DNA of 64,000 nucleotides from positions 62,001 to 126,000 of the forward strand of contig CANMCO010000002.1 of assembly GCA_947496355.1 (NCBI GenBank). The letters run 5' to 3'. The translations under genes were made by a program, and so were the position numbers. Below, piece by piece: positions 45,947 through 52,767 of this stretch. Each line of letters begins with the position of its first letter. Position 1 is the first letter of the stretch. The notes beneath the pieces were generated by a model. That model was not told the origin of the DNA and did not search any database. It was given only the letters and a program-made list of their open reading frames with translations. Source of the stretch: an uncultured Aquimarina sp. Its GTDB lineage: Bacteria; Bacteroidota; Bacteroidia; Flavobacteriales; Flavobacteriaceae.

Positions 45947-48139
45947 TTAAACAAGTATATGTTGGCATTCTGCGTTTAGCTGACTCCAAAAATCACTATA
46001 AAAATTAGAAGTCAACATGAGTTCTTGATGAGAACCAGAAATTTGAGTTTCTCCGTCTTCAATAATATAAATACGATCAGCGATCTTGGGTAAGGAATGC
46101 AAGCGGTGAGAAATGAAAATAATTCCCGTTTTTTCTTTTATACGATTAAGAAGCTCTATAGAAAATCGTTCTGTTTTTCGATCCATAGCCGAGGTATATT
46201 CGTCTAAAATTAATAGTTGAGGTTTCTTATATAGTATTCTGGCTAGTGCTAATATTTGTTTTTGCCCCCCAGATAGGTTTATTCCTTCTTCTCCCAAAAT
46301 GGTCATATATCCTTGAGGCAATTGTTTTACAAATTGATCGAAACCATGATCAGAGCAAAACTTAAGGATGTTTTCGGGAGTGTCAGAAGAGCCAAGAGTA
46401 ATGTTATCCAGAACAGTGCCATTAAAAATATGAATATTCTGTTCGATTACCCCAATATGATCTCGCCATGATGTTAGTGTAATGTCGTTCAAGTTATGGT
46501 CTTGGTTAATAATAATATCTCCATTTTCGGGTGAATAAAATTTTTGAATGATTTGTCCCAATGTACTTTTTCCACTTCCACTTTCTCCTGCAATGGCAAT
46601 ACATTCACCTATATTTACATCTAGTGAGATGTTTTTGAGTAGTTGACTTCTGCCGGCAAAACGAAAAGAGAGGTTGTTTATCGAGAGAGATGTAAAATCT
46701 TCAAGCGTATAAATTCCTTTTTCTTCTTTTTTAATTGATGTAAACTCATACATTCTATTGAAAGCGACAGTGGCTTCGTTAATAGGTATAGCAATCAAAG
46801 CCAAACTGGCGACAGAAGGCAATAAAGATCCTGCAATACCTAATATTGCCATTAATTCTCCTAGTTGTAACACGTTATAATACACTTTAAGAGAAGTAAA
46901 AGTCAATATTCCTACTAAGAAAAGTACACCAAAAACTCCTGAAAACAAGGATAACCTAATGTTTATTTGTCCCAGTGCGAATACCTTATCCTGATAATTT
47001 CCGTAAATGATTTTGTTGATTTGTTGAAATATAGATTGTTTGTTATTGTTTTTTATAGTTGCGATACCATTCATGGTTGCGATATAGTTACTTTGGCTAT
47101 GCGCTTTGGATTGCATCACTTCTTTTTGAGTGCGGATAATCCTTTGGTTAAATCTATAAATGAGGATGAAATAAAAAGGAAGACTTATAGAAGCAATCAA
47201 TCCTGTTTGCCAGGAATAATAAAAAAGAAACCCTAAAGAAATTATAGATACCAAAAGATTAACTACAAAATTATTAGTTACATTTCTAATAACTTGTTGT
47301 ACTCTTTGTGTATCATTTAATCTGGATACTAGTTCTCCAATTTTACGAGTATCAAAAAAGGGTTTTGGTAAATGAAGTAGAGAAGAATAGAAGCGATTGA
47401 TAATTCGGTTATTAAAATCTTTTGATTGTCTAATTAAAAAGTAGGAACGAAGAACGGCAAATATTGTTTTTACAATAAGTAAAAAAGCAACTAATATGAT
47501 TCCGGTGATAAGTTTACCAAAATCTCTTGAAGGTAGTATATCATCAATCAACTTCTGTGAAAATACTGCCATGGCCATTCCTAATAAGGCAGTAAAAGTA
47601 CCAAGTATAACACTAAATAGTAATGGTTTGATGTCATCTCTAATAAGATCTATAAACCACTTCTTTTTGGCATGCTTTTCGGTTTTTAAAGTCTTGAAAT
47701 CTTTATTTGGAGTAAGGGTAAGACAGGTCTTTGAAACCCATATTGATTCTAACTCTTTTTTCGAGTAATAGATTATCCCTTTTCCGGGATCGCCAATAAT
47801 AAATTTTCCTTTTTCGTAGCCATAGCAAACTAGATAATGTTGTAATCGATCATCGATAATAACATGAAGGATTAAAGGAGCTTTACAAGATTCCAAATCT
47901 TCTAAGTTAGCTTCACATCCGTTAGCATTAAATCCTATAGCATTTGCAGATTGATATAGTCCTAGCAGCGTAGTTCCTTGCTTAGAAGTTCCACTTAATT
48001 CTCTTAGGTTTTCTAAAGAATTAGCCCCTCCATAATAGTTGATTAAAGATTGTAAACATGCAACCCCACAATCACTTTGGTCATGTTGTAGAACAAATGT
48101 TTTCTGAAGTGCTTTTATAGATAAACGTGATGTGTTCAT
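45947..48139 (-). CDS. C39 peptidase-ABC exporter for double-glycine peptides
   Basis: A 730-residue PCAT-type transporter that removes double-glycine leaders and exports the mature peptide. Residues about 10-135 are the C39 cysteine peptidase with Cys24 (QSDCGVAC), His101 (LQHYLVCYG) and Asp117 (IIGDPG) all present; about 165-450 are the six membrane helices; about 485-725 the ATPase with Walker A GESGSGKST, signature LSGGQKQ and Walker B LLILDEY. It is the last gene after the precursors, membrane protein and thioredoxin-like protein. No HlyD-type adaptor is next to it, unlike many Gram-negative systems. Confidence 0.93.
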   Translation of the reverse strand: MNTSRLSIKALQKTFVLQHDQSDCGVACLQSLINYYGGANSLENLRELSGTSKQGTTLLGLYQSANAIGFNANGCEANLEDLESCKAPLILHVIIDDRLQHYLVCYGYEKGKFIIGDPGKGIIYYSKKELESIWVSKTCLTLTPNKDFKTLKTEKHAKKKWFIDLIRDDIKPLLFSVILGTFTALLGMAMAVFSQKLIDDILPSRDFGKLITGIILVAFLLIVKTIFAVLRSYFLIRQSKDFNNRIINRFYSSLLHLPKPFFDTRKIGELVSRLNDTQRVQQVIRNVTNNFVVNLLVSIISLGFLFYYSWQTGLIASISLPFYFILIYRFNQRIIRTQKEVMQSKAHSQSNYIATMNGIATIKNNNKQSIFQQINKIIYGNYQDKVFALGQINIRLSLFSGVFGVLFLVGILTFTSLKVYYNVLQLGELMAILGIAGSLLPSVASLALIAIPINEATVAFNRMYEFTSIKKEEKGIYTLEDFTSLSINNLSFRFAGRSQLLKNISLDVNIGECIAIAGESGSGKSTLGQIIQKFYSPENGDIIINQDHNLNDITLTSWRDHIGVIEQNIHIFNGTVLDNITLGSSDTPENILKFCSDHGFDQFVKQLPQGYMTILGEEGINLSGGQKQILALARILYKKPQLLILDEYTSAMDRKTERFSIELLNRIKEKTGIIFISHRLHSLPKIADRIYIIEDGETQISGSHQELMLTSNFYSDFWSQLNAECQHILV

Positions 48140-48165
48140 AATTATTTGTTTGTTAAAAAGGAGAG

Positions 48166-48207
48166 TAGTCGGTGATTTCTTTTACTCACAAATCAATACA
48201 CCGACTA
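48166..48207 (-). other. hairpin between thioredoxin-like gene and exporter
   Basis: Perfect 9-bp inverted repeat TAGTCGGTG / CACCGACTA around a 24-nt AT-rich loop, in the gap between the two genes. No T run follows on the minus strand, so it may be an RNA-stability or attenuation element rather than a full terminator. Confidence 0.4.
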
Positions 48208-48220
48208 TACCCTTATTGTT

Positions 48221-48736
48221 TTAGTTAATGGCATTAAGTAAACCACGAATACTAAGCTGTCCTTTGTGTTTTTTTATTAGTTTTTGATCCTTATCATAGA
48301 TTAGAAGGTAAGGAACTGATGTAGCGTCAAAACGAGTGGCAAAATCATCTCGTTTATCAAATAAGAAAGTAATGTTATCATAAGTGTCTAATTTATATTG
48401 TCTTGAGAAAGTACTGATTTTGTATACTGGCTCAAAAGAAACAAAAATGAGCTGAGTATTTTTAAAGTGTTCTATGTTTTCCTGTATAGACTTTGCTTCC
48501 TGTTCGCAAAAACCACATTCGCTATTGAAATAGATAAATATTGTAGTAAGATCCTTCTTGAGTTTTTTATTAGAAAATGAAATCCCATTTATGGTCTCAA
48601 AAGAGAACTGTGGGATGGTTTGCAATGTTTCTTCTACCTCTGATTTGTAGTGTATTTTTGAGATAACCTGAACTCCAGTAAATGAGAGCAATCCGAACCC
48701 CAAGACAATAATGCCTAATTTTAAAATTTTTTTCAT
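48221..48736 (-). CDS. membrane-anchored thioredoxin-fold protein of the export cluster
   Basis: A 171-residue protein with one N-terminal membrane helix or signal anchor (about 6-25) and a periplasmic thioredoxin/TlpA-like domain. The redox pair is Cys74-Gly-Phe-Cys77 (SECGFCEQE) and the cis-proline region SVPYLLIYDKD. A thiol-disulfide partner would suit precursors that each hold one or two cysteines in the mature part. It lies 81 bp before the exporter and 68 bp after the membrane protein on the same strand. Confidence 0.8.
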   Translation of the reverse strand: MKKILKLGIIVLGFGLLSFTGVQVISKIHYKSEVEETLQTIPQFSFETINGISFSNKKLKKDLTTIFIYFNSECGFCEQEAKSIQENIEHFKNTQLIFVSFEPVYKISTFSRQYKLDTYDNITFLFDKRDDFATRFDATSVPYLLIYDKDQKLIKKHKGQLSIRGLLNAIN

Positions 48737-48804
48737 TTTTGGATGTGATTATGTTTTCCTCTATAATTAAAGCGTATACGGTGCTATGCAAATCAAATGA
48801 AGAT

Positions 48805-49434
48805 TTAGCTTACATTAAGGGTAAAGAACATAACCGCTACTACCCAAATCAACATAGCAGACCCATAACTACTAGCTACTATTTTTAAACTGAAATCTGT
48901 AGTACTTTTGATTTCTTTGCCGATAAAATAGGCCAATACAATCCAATACACTAGTTCAAACAGGTTAAGCATCTGGAATGGGTAAATATACCATTGTGAT
49001 AATCCTTGGTGTCCAATCAATCCTAATGCCGATAAAGGATAGAAATATTGTACATCTTCAAGTTTGTATCCATCTTGGAATGAGAACCAGAATAACTTGA
49101 TTATAGCAACAAATACAAATATGAATTCAGCTATTGTTACAATCGAGAAAAGTTTTTTATAAGTTAACTTTTTATTGAACAGGAAGATACCCATATACAA
49201 TACCCCACTGATTAAAGCAATTTTGATTAACAAAAGTACAGGTAATGCGCAATATCCTACCCATTCCCATTTTTGATTAAATTCAAAAATTTGCTTGATT
49301 TGATTTTGTGTCATTTGGTCAGATAAACTACTTGTAAGGAGCTCATCTGTGTTAATGACTAATTTTGAAATACACATTATTATTAGCAAAGCAACTGATA
49401 ATAAGAGAAAGTAAAGTTTTGGATTTAATTTCAT
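48805..49434 (-). CDS. five-helix membrane protein, candidate self-protection factor
   Basis: A 209-residue protein with about five membrane segments (near residues 5-25, 55-82, 95-120, 148-168 and 185-205) and no recognised domain. In bacteriocin clusters a small polytopic protein between the precursors and exporter often gives immunity; that role here is inferred from position only. It begins 84 bp after the last precursor gene, with a hairpin in between. Confidence 0.7.
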   Translation of the reverse strand: MKLNPKLYFLLLSVALLIIMCISKLVINTDELLTSSLSDQMTQNQIKQIFEFNQKWEWVGYCALPVLLLIKIALISGVLYMGIFLFNKKLTYKKLFSIVTIAEFIFVFVAIIKLFWFSFQDGYKLEDVQYFYPLSALGLIGHQGLSQWYIYPFQMLNLFELVYWIVLAYFIGKEIKSTTDFSLKIVASSYGSAMLIWVVAVMFFTLNVS

Positions 49435-49454
49435 TGTTATCTATTATTAATAGT

Positions 49455-49479
49455 AGAGGGGATTTAATGTATCCCCTCT
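49455..49479 (-). other. hairpin between peptide genes and membrane protein
   Basis: Perfect 9-bp stem AGAGGGGAT / ATCCCCTCT with a 7-nt loop, 40 bp past the third precursor. The minus-strand 3' side is not T-rich, so partial termination or mRNA processing, giving more peptide than export message, is more likely than a complete stop. Confidence 0.5.
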
Positions 49480-49518
49480 TTAAAAAATTTACTAAAAGGG
49501 ATTAGAAATTTGATTTGT

Positions 49519-49746
49519 TTATACTGCTGGCATCAAACCATTGTCTAATTCTACTTTTGAGAATATTTGATCTTCGCATGCTCCGGCCTCTTCTGCCATC
49601 TGTAAAAGACCAGCAGCTGCTATAGCGATGCCAAAACCTAATTCAGATGTCGCAACACCAACACCAACACCTATCATCCCTGCTGCAAAACCCAGACAAC
49701 CTTCTCCAGCTATGTTTTCCATTTGTTTTAATTCTAATGTTCTCAT
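49519..49746 (-). CDS. two-cysteine double-glycine-type peptide precursor, copy 1
   Basis: A 75-residue precursor. The leader MRTLELKQMENIAGEG ends in Gly-Glu-Gly instead of Gly-Gly, a tolerated variant of C39 sites. The mature part begins at Cys17, runs through a 39-residue Gly/Ala/Val-rich hydrophobic loop and reaches Cys57, then has an acidic tail. The layout matches the next gene (copy 2), including the upstream sequence. It resembles two-cysteine or circular hydrophobic bacteriocins in composition only; whether it is toxic or a signal is unknown. Confidence 0.75.
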   Translation of the reverse strand: MRTLELKQMENIAGEGCLGFAAGMIGVGVGVATSELGFGIAIAAAGLLQMAEEAGACEDQIFSKVELDNGLMPAV

Positions 49747-49804
49747 TTTATTATATTTAATTTTAAGATTTATGCCTACTCTAGATTTTGGTTTTCGGCT
49801 TGCC
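49726..49804 (-). repeat. duplicated leader and 5' region, copy 1
   Basis: On the minus strand GAAAAC...AGAGTAGGCA and AT-rich spacer, then ATGAGAACATTAGAA, match the block at 50095-50166. The two precursors therefore arose by duplication including their immediate upstream DNA. Confidence 0.65.
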
Positions 49805-49911
49805 CATAGTACTTTTAGCGGTTTGCAAATATTGCAACTCTCTAAATATGAGAGGTTTGAATGGAGTCGAAAAAGATATTTCTATTATGCCGAATCCAAT
49901 CCAACTTGTCC

Positions 49912-50115
49912 TTATCCAACGCAACCACCTGCAGCGCTAAGCATTTCTCCTCCAAGTGCTACTGCCGCTGCCATTCCGATTAATGAAGGGCCAGCAAATA
50001 CAGCTGTCGCTACACCTGCTACACCAAAGGCTACCATTGCAGCACATGAATACATTTGTGATTCGTTTTGCCCTCCTTTAAGTTTTTCCATTTGCTTAAT
50101 TTCTAATGTTCTCAT
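49912..50115 (-). CDS. two-cysteine double-glycine peptide precursor, copy 2
   Basis: A 67-residue precursor with leader MRTLEIKQMEKLKGG (Gly-Gly at 14-15). The mature peptide has Cys24 and Cys65 bracketing a 40-residue Ala/Gly/Val-rich stretch, almost the same spacing as copy 1 (39 residues), suggesting a single large disulfide ring. An 184-codon frame on the other strand crosses this gene and is rejected. Gap to copy 1 is 165 bp and to the first precursor gene 73 bp. Function unknown; a class II bacteriocin-like product is the natural guess. Confidence 0.8.
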   Translation of the reverse strand: MRTLEIKQMEKLKGGQNESQMYSCAAMVAFGVAGVATAVFAGPSLIGMAAAVALGGEMLSAAGGCVG

Positions 50116-50166
50116 TTTGATATTTGATTTTAAATTGTGCCTACTCTATTTCAGTTTTCAGCTCCC
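50095..50166 (-). repeat. duplicated leader and 5' region, copy 2
   Basis: Matches 49726-49804: shared AGAGTAGGCA box about 25-30 bp before the start, a GAAAAC stretch beyond it and nearly identical first ten codons. Confidence 0.65.
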
Positions 50167-50188
50167 CTGTTTACTGGTTTAGGATTTA

Positions 50189-50383
50189 CTAATTTGTTTG
50201 GCCAAATAGGATATCCTGTAATTCTTCGTCTGTTGGAAATCCAATAGGTAAAACATCAGGAGTGCAACCACCGCTATGGCCATTACTAATAATAATTGCT
50301 TGTTGTGTATTTGTACCTCCTTTAATCTGATTCGCTTGTTGTTTTGTTAATTCTTGAAGACTGAGTTTTTTTAATGTTTTCAT
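50189..50383 (-). CDS. double-glycine leader peptide precursor, one cysteine
   Basis: A 64-residue precursor. The leader MKTLKKLSLQELTKQQANQIKGG is of the ComC/BlpC-like type frequent in Bacteroidota, with Gly22-Gly23 as the expected C39 cleavage site. The mature 41 residues start TNTQQAIIISNGHSGGC, with one cysteine and an acidic, hydrophobic C-terminus. It is the first gene of the peptide/export run and lies 64 bp after a GGGTAAGA-N13-ATAACA motif. It differs from copies 1 and 2, so it may be a signal or accessory peptide. Confidence 0.8.
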   Translation of the reverse strand: MKTLKKLSLQELTKQQANQIKGGTNTQQAIIISNGHSGGCTPDVLPIGFPTDEELQDILFGQTN

Positions 50384-50447
50384 TTTTCTGTGTTTTTAAA
50401 ATTGATTCCGTCCTAGATGAATCTTTTTTTTTAATCCTTTTACTTAC

Positions 50448-50474
50448 TGTTATAAGAAATCCGATTTCTTACCC
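50448..50474 (-). promoter_or_regulatory. ECF-type promoter motif, site 1 (peptide operon)
   Basis: Minus strand: GGGTAAGA (50467-50474), 13 bp, ATAACA (50448-50453), ending 64 bp before the one-cysteine precursor. Identical to two other sites in both boxes and spacing; downstream bases AGTAnGTAAAAG also match site 2. Inferred to be read by the ECF sigma factor at 56738. Confidence 0.75.
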
Positions 50475-50568
50475 AGAAAGAATGAAAAAAAATAGATTTT
50501 TGTAAAATCAAACGGACTATCTAAAAAACAATCAAATAGAATGTTGTTTGTTAAAGCTATAACAAAAG

Positions 50569-50594
50569 AAAAGCTCCCGTTAGAGAGCTTTTTC
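50569..50594 (-). terminator. terminator of the repeat lipoprotein gene
   Basis: Stem AAAAGCTC / GAGCTTTT with an 8-nt loop; on the minus strand a T-rich stretch follows. It lies 40 bp past the stop of the lipoprotein gene and isolates it from the peptide operon. Confidence 0.75.
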
Positions 50595-50633
50595 ATTAAA
50601 TAAGTGTTTTTGATTTTTAAAACTTTTAAGGGA

Positions 50634-52598
50634 TTAATTGGTTCCTTGACCAAATTCAAAAGTGAAGTCTGGAGTATTATCAAAATCATAATCCATGATA
50701 ATTTGATTTCCTCTTCGTACTGCTAGATTGTCTTTTCCATCTCCATCCCAATCACCAATTAGATATTGATCTTCTGTATTACCTAATCCAAAAGAATCAG
50801 AATAGTATTCACTCATGTTGTTTGGTTTATGAGTAGTTAGATTATTTCCTTTTCTTACACCTATATTATCTTTACCATCACCATCTCGATCACTTATAAG
50901 GTATTCATCTTCCTGGTTTCCTATGCCAAAGTACTGTATGTTATCTACGATTCCATCAAAATTAAAATCTATGATAATACCATTATCTCTTCTAACTGCA
51001 ATATTATCTTTTCCATCACCGTCCCAATCGATAACGATGTATTCATCTTCTTGATTTCCTATTCCATAATAAAAAGATCGATCTGCAATTCCATCAAAAT
51101 TATAATCCATAATAATGTGGTTTCCTCTTCTTACAGCGATATTATCTTTACCATCACCATTCCAGTCTCCGGTTAGATATTCATCCTCATCATTTCCAAG
51201 TCCGTAGAAAAATGAATGGTCAATAACATTGTCAAAGTCATAGTCAAACAAGATTTGATTACTTCTTCTTACAGCGATATTATCTTTACCATCACCATTC
51301 CAATCACCAACAAGATATTCATCTTCATATACAAGGCTATATTCGTCTTGTCTTACTTGAAATTGGATTGTTCCCGTATTATATAAGGCACCTGCTCCAT
51401 CAGTGTTATCACAAAAGGATACTAATGATTGCCCAAGAGGGTCATCTTCATTGGTTATGGTTTTCTTGAACCCTAAATTTACAGCTACGGAGTTACCAAG
51501 TAATTTGAATTTTGAAGAAAACCCTAGGTTTATTTCCAGAGGATTACCAGGATCTTTTTCTACCCAATGATATAGCATCGCATCTCCATATAAGGATTCA
51601 TCCCAATCTACGATTTCGGTGTTGCCTAACGCAAACCATCTAGAGTTTTTAAAATCTCTATCTCTGCCATAAAATGTTTTGGTAAGTGTAGATATCTCTC
51701 CATTGGCCTTTCCGAAAGTTATGGTAACTTCTATTTCTTGTCCTCCATCAAACCATTCATTTACTTTTTTGAAAGCATTATCAGATACAAATTTCATTCT
51801 ATTCAATCTATCCTTATCCGTTTTTCTATCTCTATCGCATCCAGACGACTTGCTAGTTGGATTTGAAGGTTCTAGCTTCAATAATGAGCCAGTACATTCC
51901 AGAATTTTTTCTTTCAGGAAATAATTTTTTGTTGTTGATTTAAAATAAGGAGTTACGGAAGAGCAAAATGATTTTGAATCTTGTTCTGATTCATCTATTA
52001 CCGCCACTCTTTCGTTTTCACTTAATACAATAACAAGTTGTCCTGGAGCCTCATCTGCTCTTAATTCGATATAATCCCCATTTGTATTAAATGCAGGAAT
52101 TATGTTATGGCTCAAATCACTTGGGATGTATGCGACTAACGGAACAAATTCTTTGGTTTCCCACTCTTCGATACTAATTTTTCCCTGCGTAGGTGCTGCA
52201 ATTTGCAATAATGGATAGGTGTCCTCTATAGCCGAAATGAGATCATGAATTGAACTTGTGTTTTTTGCTGACTTGATTGACAAATGATCTCCAAATGATT
52301 TTGATTGATTTTTGATGGTAAGTTCTTTTTTCAGAACTTCTACTACTAATGCATTATAATCTCCATCGAATTGTTTCAGTACTTCAGTTTTTACAAATTG
52401 CCTTGTGTTTTGGTCACTCATAAGAACAGCAAGTTGTTTTGCAAACTCTTGAGCAAGCTGATCTTTGCTTAGGTTCAGTTCACCAACATTTGAAGTCTCT
52501 TCTTCTATTGTAAAACCTTCATCATCTTTTGAACAGCTAAGGAAAAATAAGCTTGTCAATAAAGTAATAGTTAGAATTGGAATTTTAATTTTTTTCAT
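50634..52598 (-). CDS. surface lipoprotein with five calcium-type FG-GAP/VCBS-like repeats
   Basis: A 654-residue lipoprotein (lipobox FFLSC). Residues about 40-400 have no domain I can name. From about 405 to 654 there are five units of 45-47 residues, each with a DxxGDGKDNxAVRR core (D-x-D/N-G-D-G, a calcium-binding loop) and FDG/FDN and YGxGN stretches, as in FG-GAP/VCBS beta-propeller blades. Likely an adhesin or ligand-binding surface protein. A GGGTAAGA-N13-ATAACA promoter lies 60 bp upstream and a terminator follows. Confidence 0.8.
   Translation of the reverse strand: MKKIKIPILTITLLTSLFFLSCSKDDEGFTIEEETSNVGELNLSKDQLAQEFAKQLAVLMSDQNTRQFVKTEVLKQFDGDYNALVVEVLKKELTIKNQSKSFGDHLSIKSAKNTSSIHDLISAIEDTYPLLQIAAPTQGKISIEEWETKEFVPLVAYIPSDLSHNIIPAFNTNGDYIELRADEAPGQLVIVLSENERVAVIDESEQDSKSFCSSVTPYFKSTTKNYFLKEKILECTGSLLKLEPSNPTSKSSGCDRDRKTDKDRLNRMKFVSDNAFKKVNEWFDGGQEIEVTITFGKANGEISTLTKTFYGRDRDFKNSRWFALGNTEIVDWDESLYGDAMLYHWVEKDPGNPLEINLGFSSKFKLLGNSVAVNLGFKKTITNEDDPLGQSLVSFCDNTDGAGALYNTGTIQFQVRQDEYSLVYEDEYLVGDWNGDGKDNIAVRRSNQILFDYDFDNVIDHSFFYGLGNDEDEYLTGDWNGDGKDNIAVRRGNHIIMDYNFDGIADRSFYYGIGNQEDEYIVIDWDGDGKDNIAVRRDNGIIIDFNFDGIVDNIQYFGIGNQEDEYLISDRDGDGKDNIGVRKGNNLTTHKPNNMSEYYSDSFGLGNTEDQYLIGDWDGDGKDNLAVRRGNQIIMDYDFDNTPDFTFEFGQGTN
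50640..51340 (-). repeat. five tandem coding repeats of about 135-141 bp
   Basis: The DNA for each blade repeats with 74-90% similarity by eye; the ATTATCTTTACCATCACC core (plus strand) recurs near 50730, 50870, 51005, 51145 and 51280. The fourth unit is the most diverged. Such DNA repeats can expand or contract by recombination. Confidence 0.75.
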
Positions 52599-52658
52599 TG
52601 TTTTGTTCGTTTTATGATTATTTATCTAGATAAGCTTATTTGCTAATCTTTTACATAC

Positions 52659-52685
52659 TGTTATCAAGACAAACATTTCTTACCC
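52659..52685 (-). promoter_or_regulatory. ECF-type promoter motif, site 2 (repeat lipoprotein)
   Basis: Minus strand: GGGTAAGA (52678-52685), 13 bp, ATAACA (52659-52664), ending 60 bp before the lipoprotein start. Same boxes and spacing as the other two sites. Confidence 0.75.
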
Positions 52686-52707
52686 AAGAAAAATGAGAAA
52701 AACAAAA

Positions 52708-52737
52708 AAGCGTGTTGAATATTATTTCAACACGCTT
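52708..52737 (-). terminator. terminator of the CHAT protease gene
   Basis: Perfect 12-bp stem AAGCGTGTTGAA / TTCAACACGCTT with a 6-nt loop; minus-strand T run follows. Lies 30 bp past the CHAT gene stop and upstream of promoter site 2. Confidence 0.9.
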
Positions 52738-52767
52738 ACAATAAGATCTTTATAGGGTTAGTTTTTT

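Noticed and set aside
49628..50182. A 184-codon plus-strand frame across the peptide precursor region
   Set aside because: It is antisense to two precursors with clear double-glycine-type leaders and duplicated 5' DNA, and its protein is a proline/alanine-rich low-complexity string with no domain.
50450..50689. A 79-codon minus-strand frame over the end of the repeat lipoprotein
   Set aside because: Covers the terminator and the ECF-type promoter; sequence is low-complexity.
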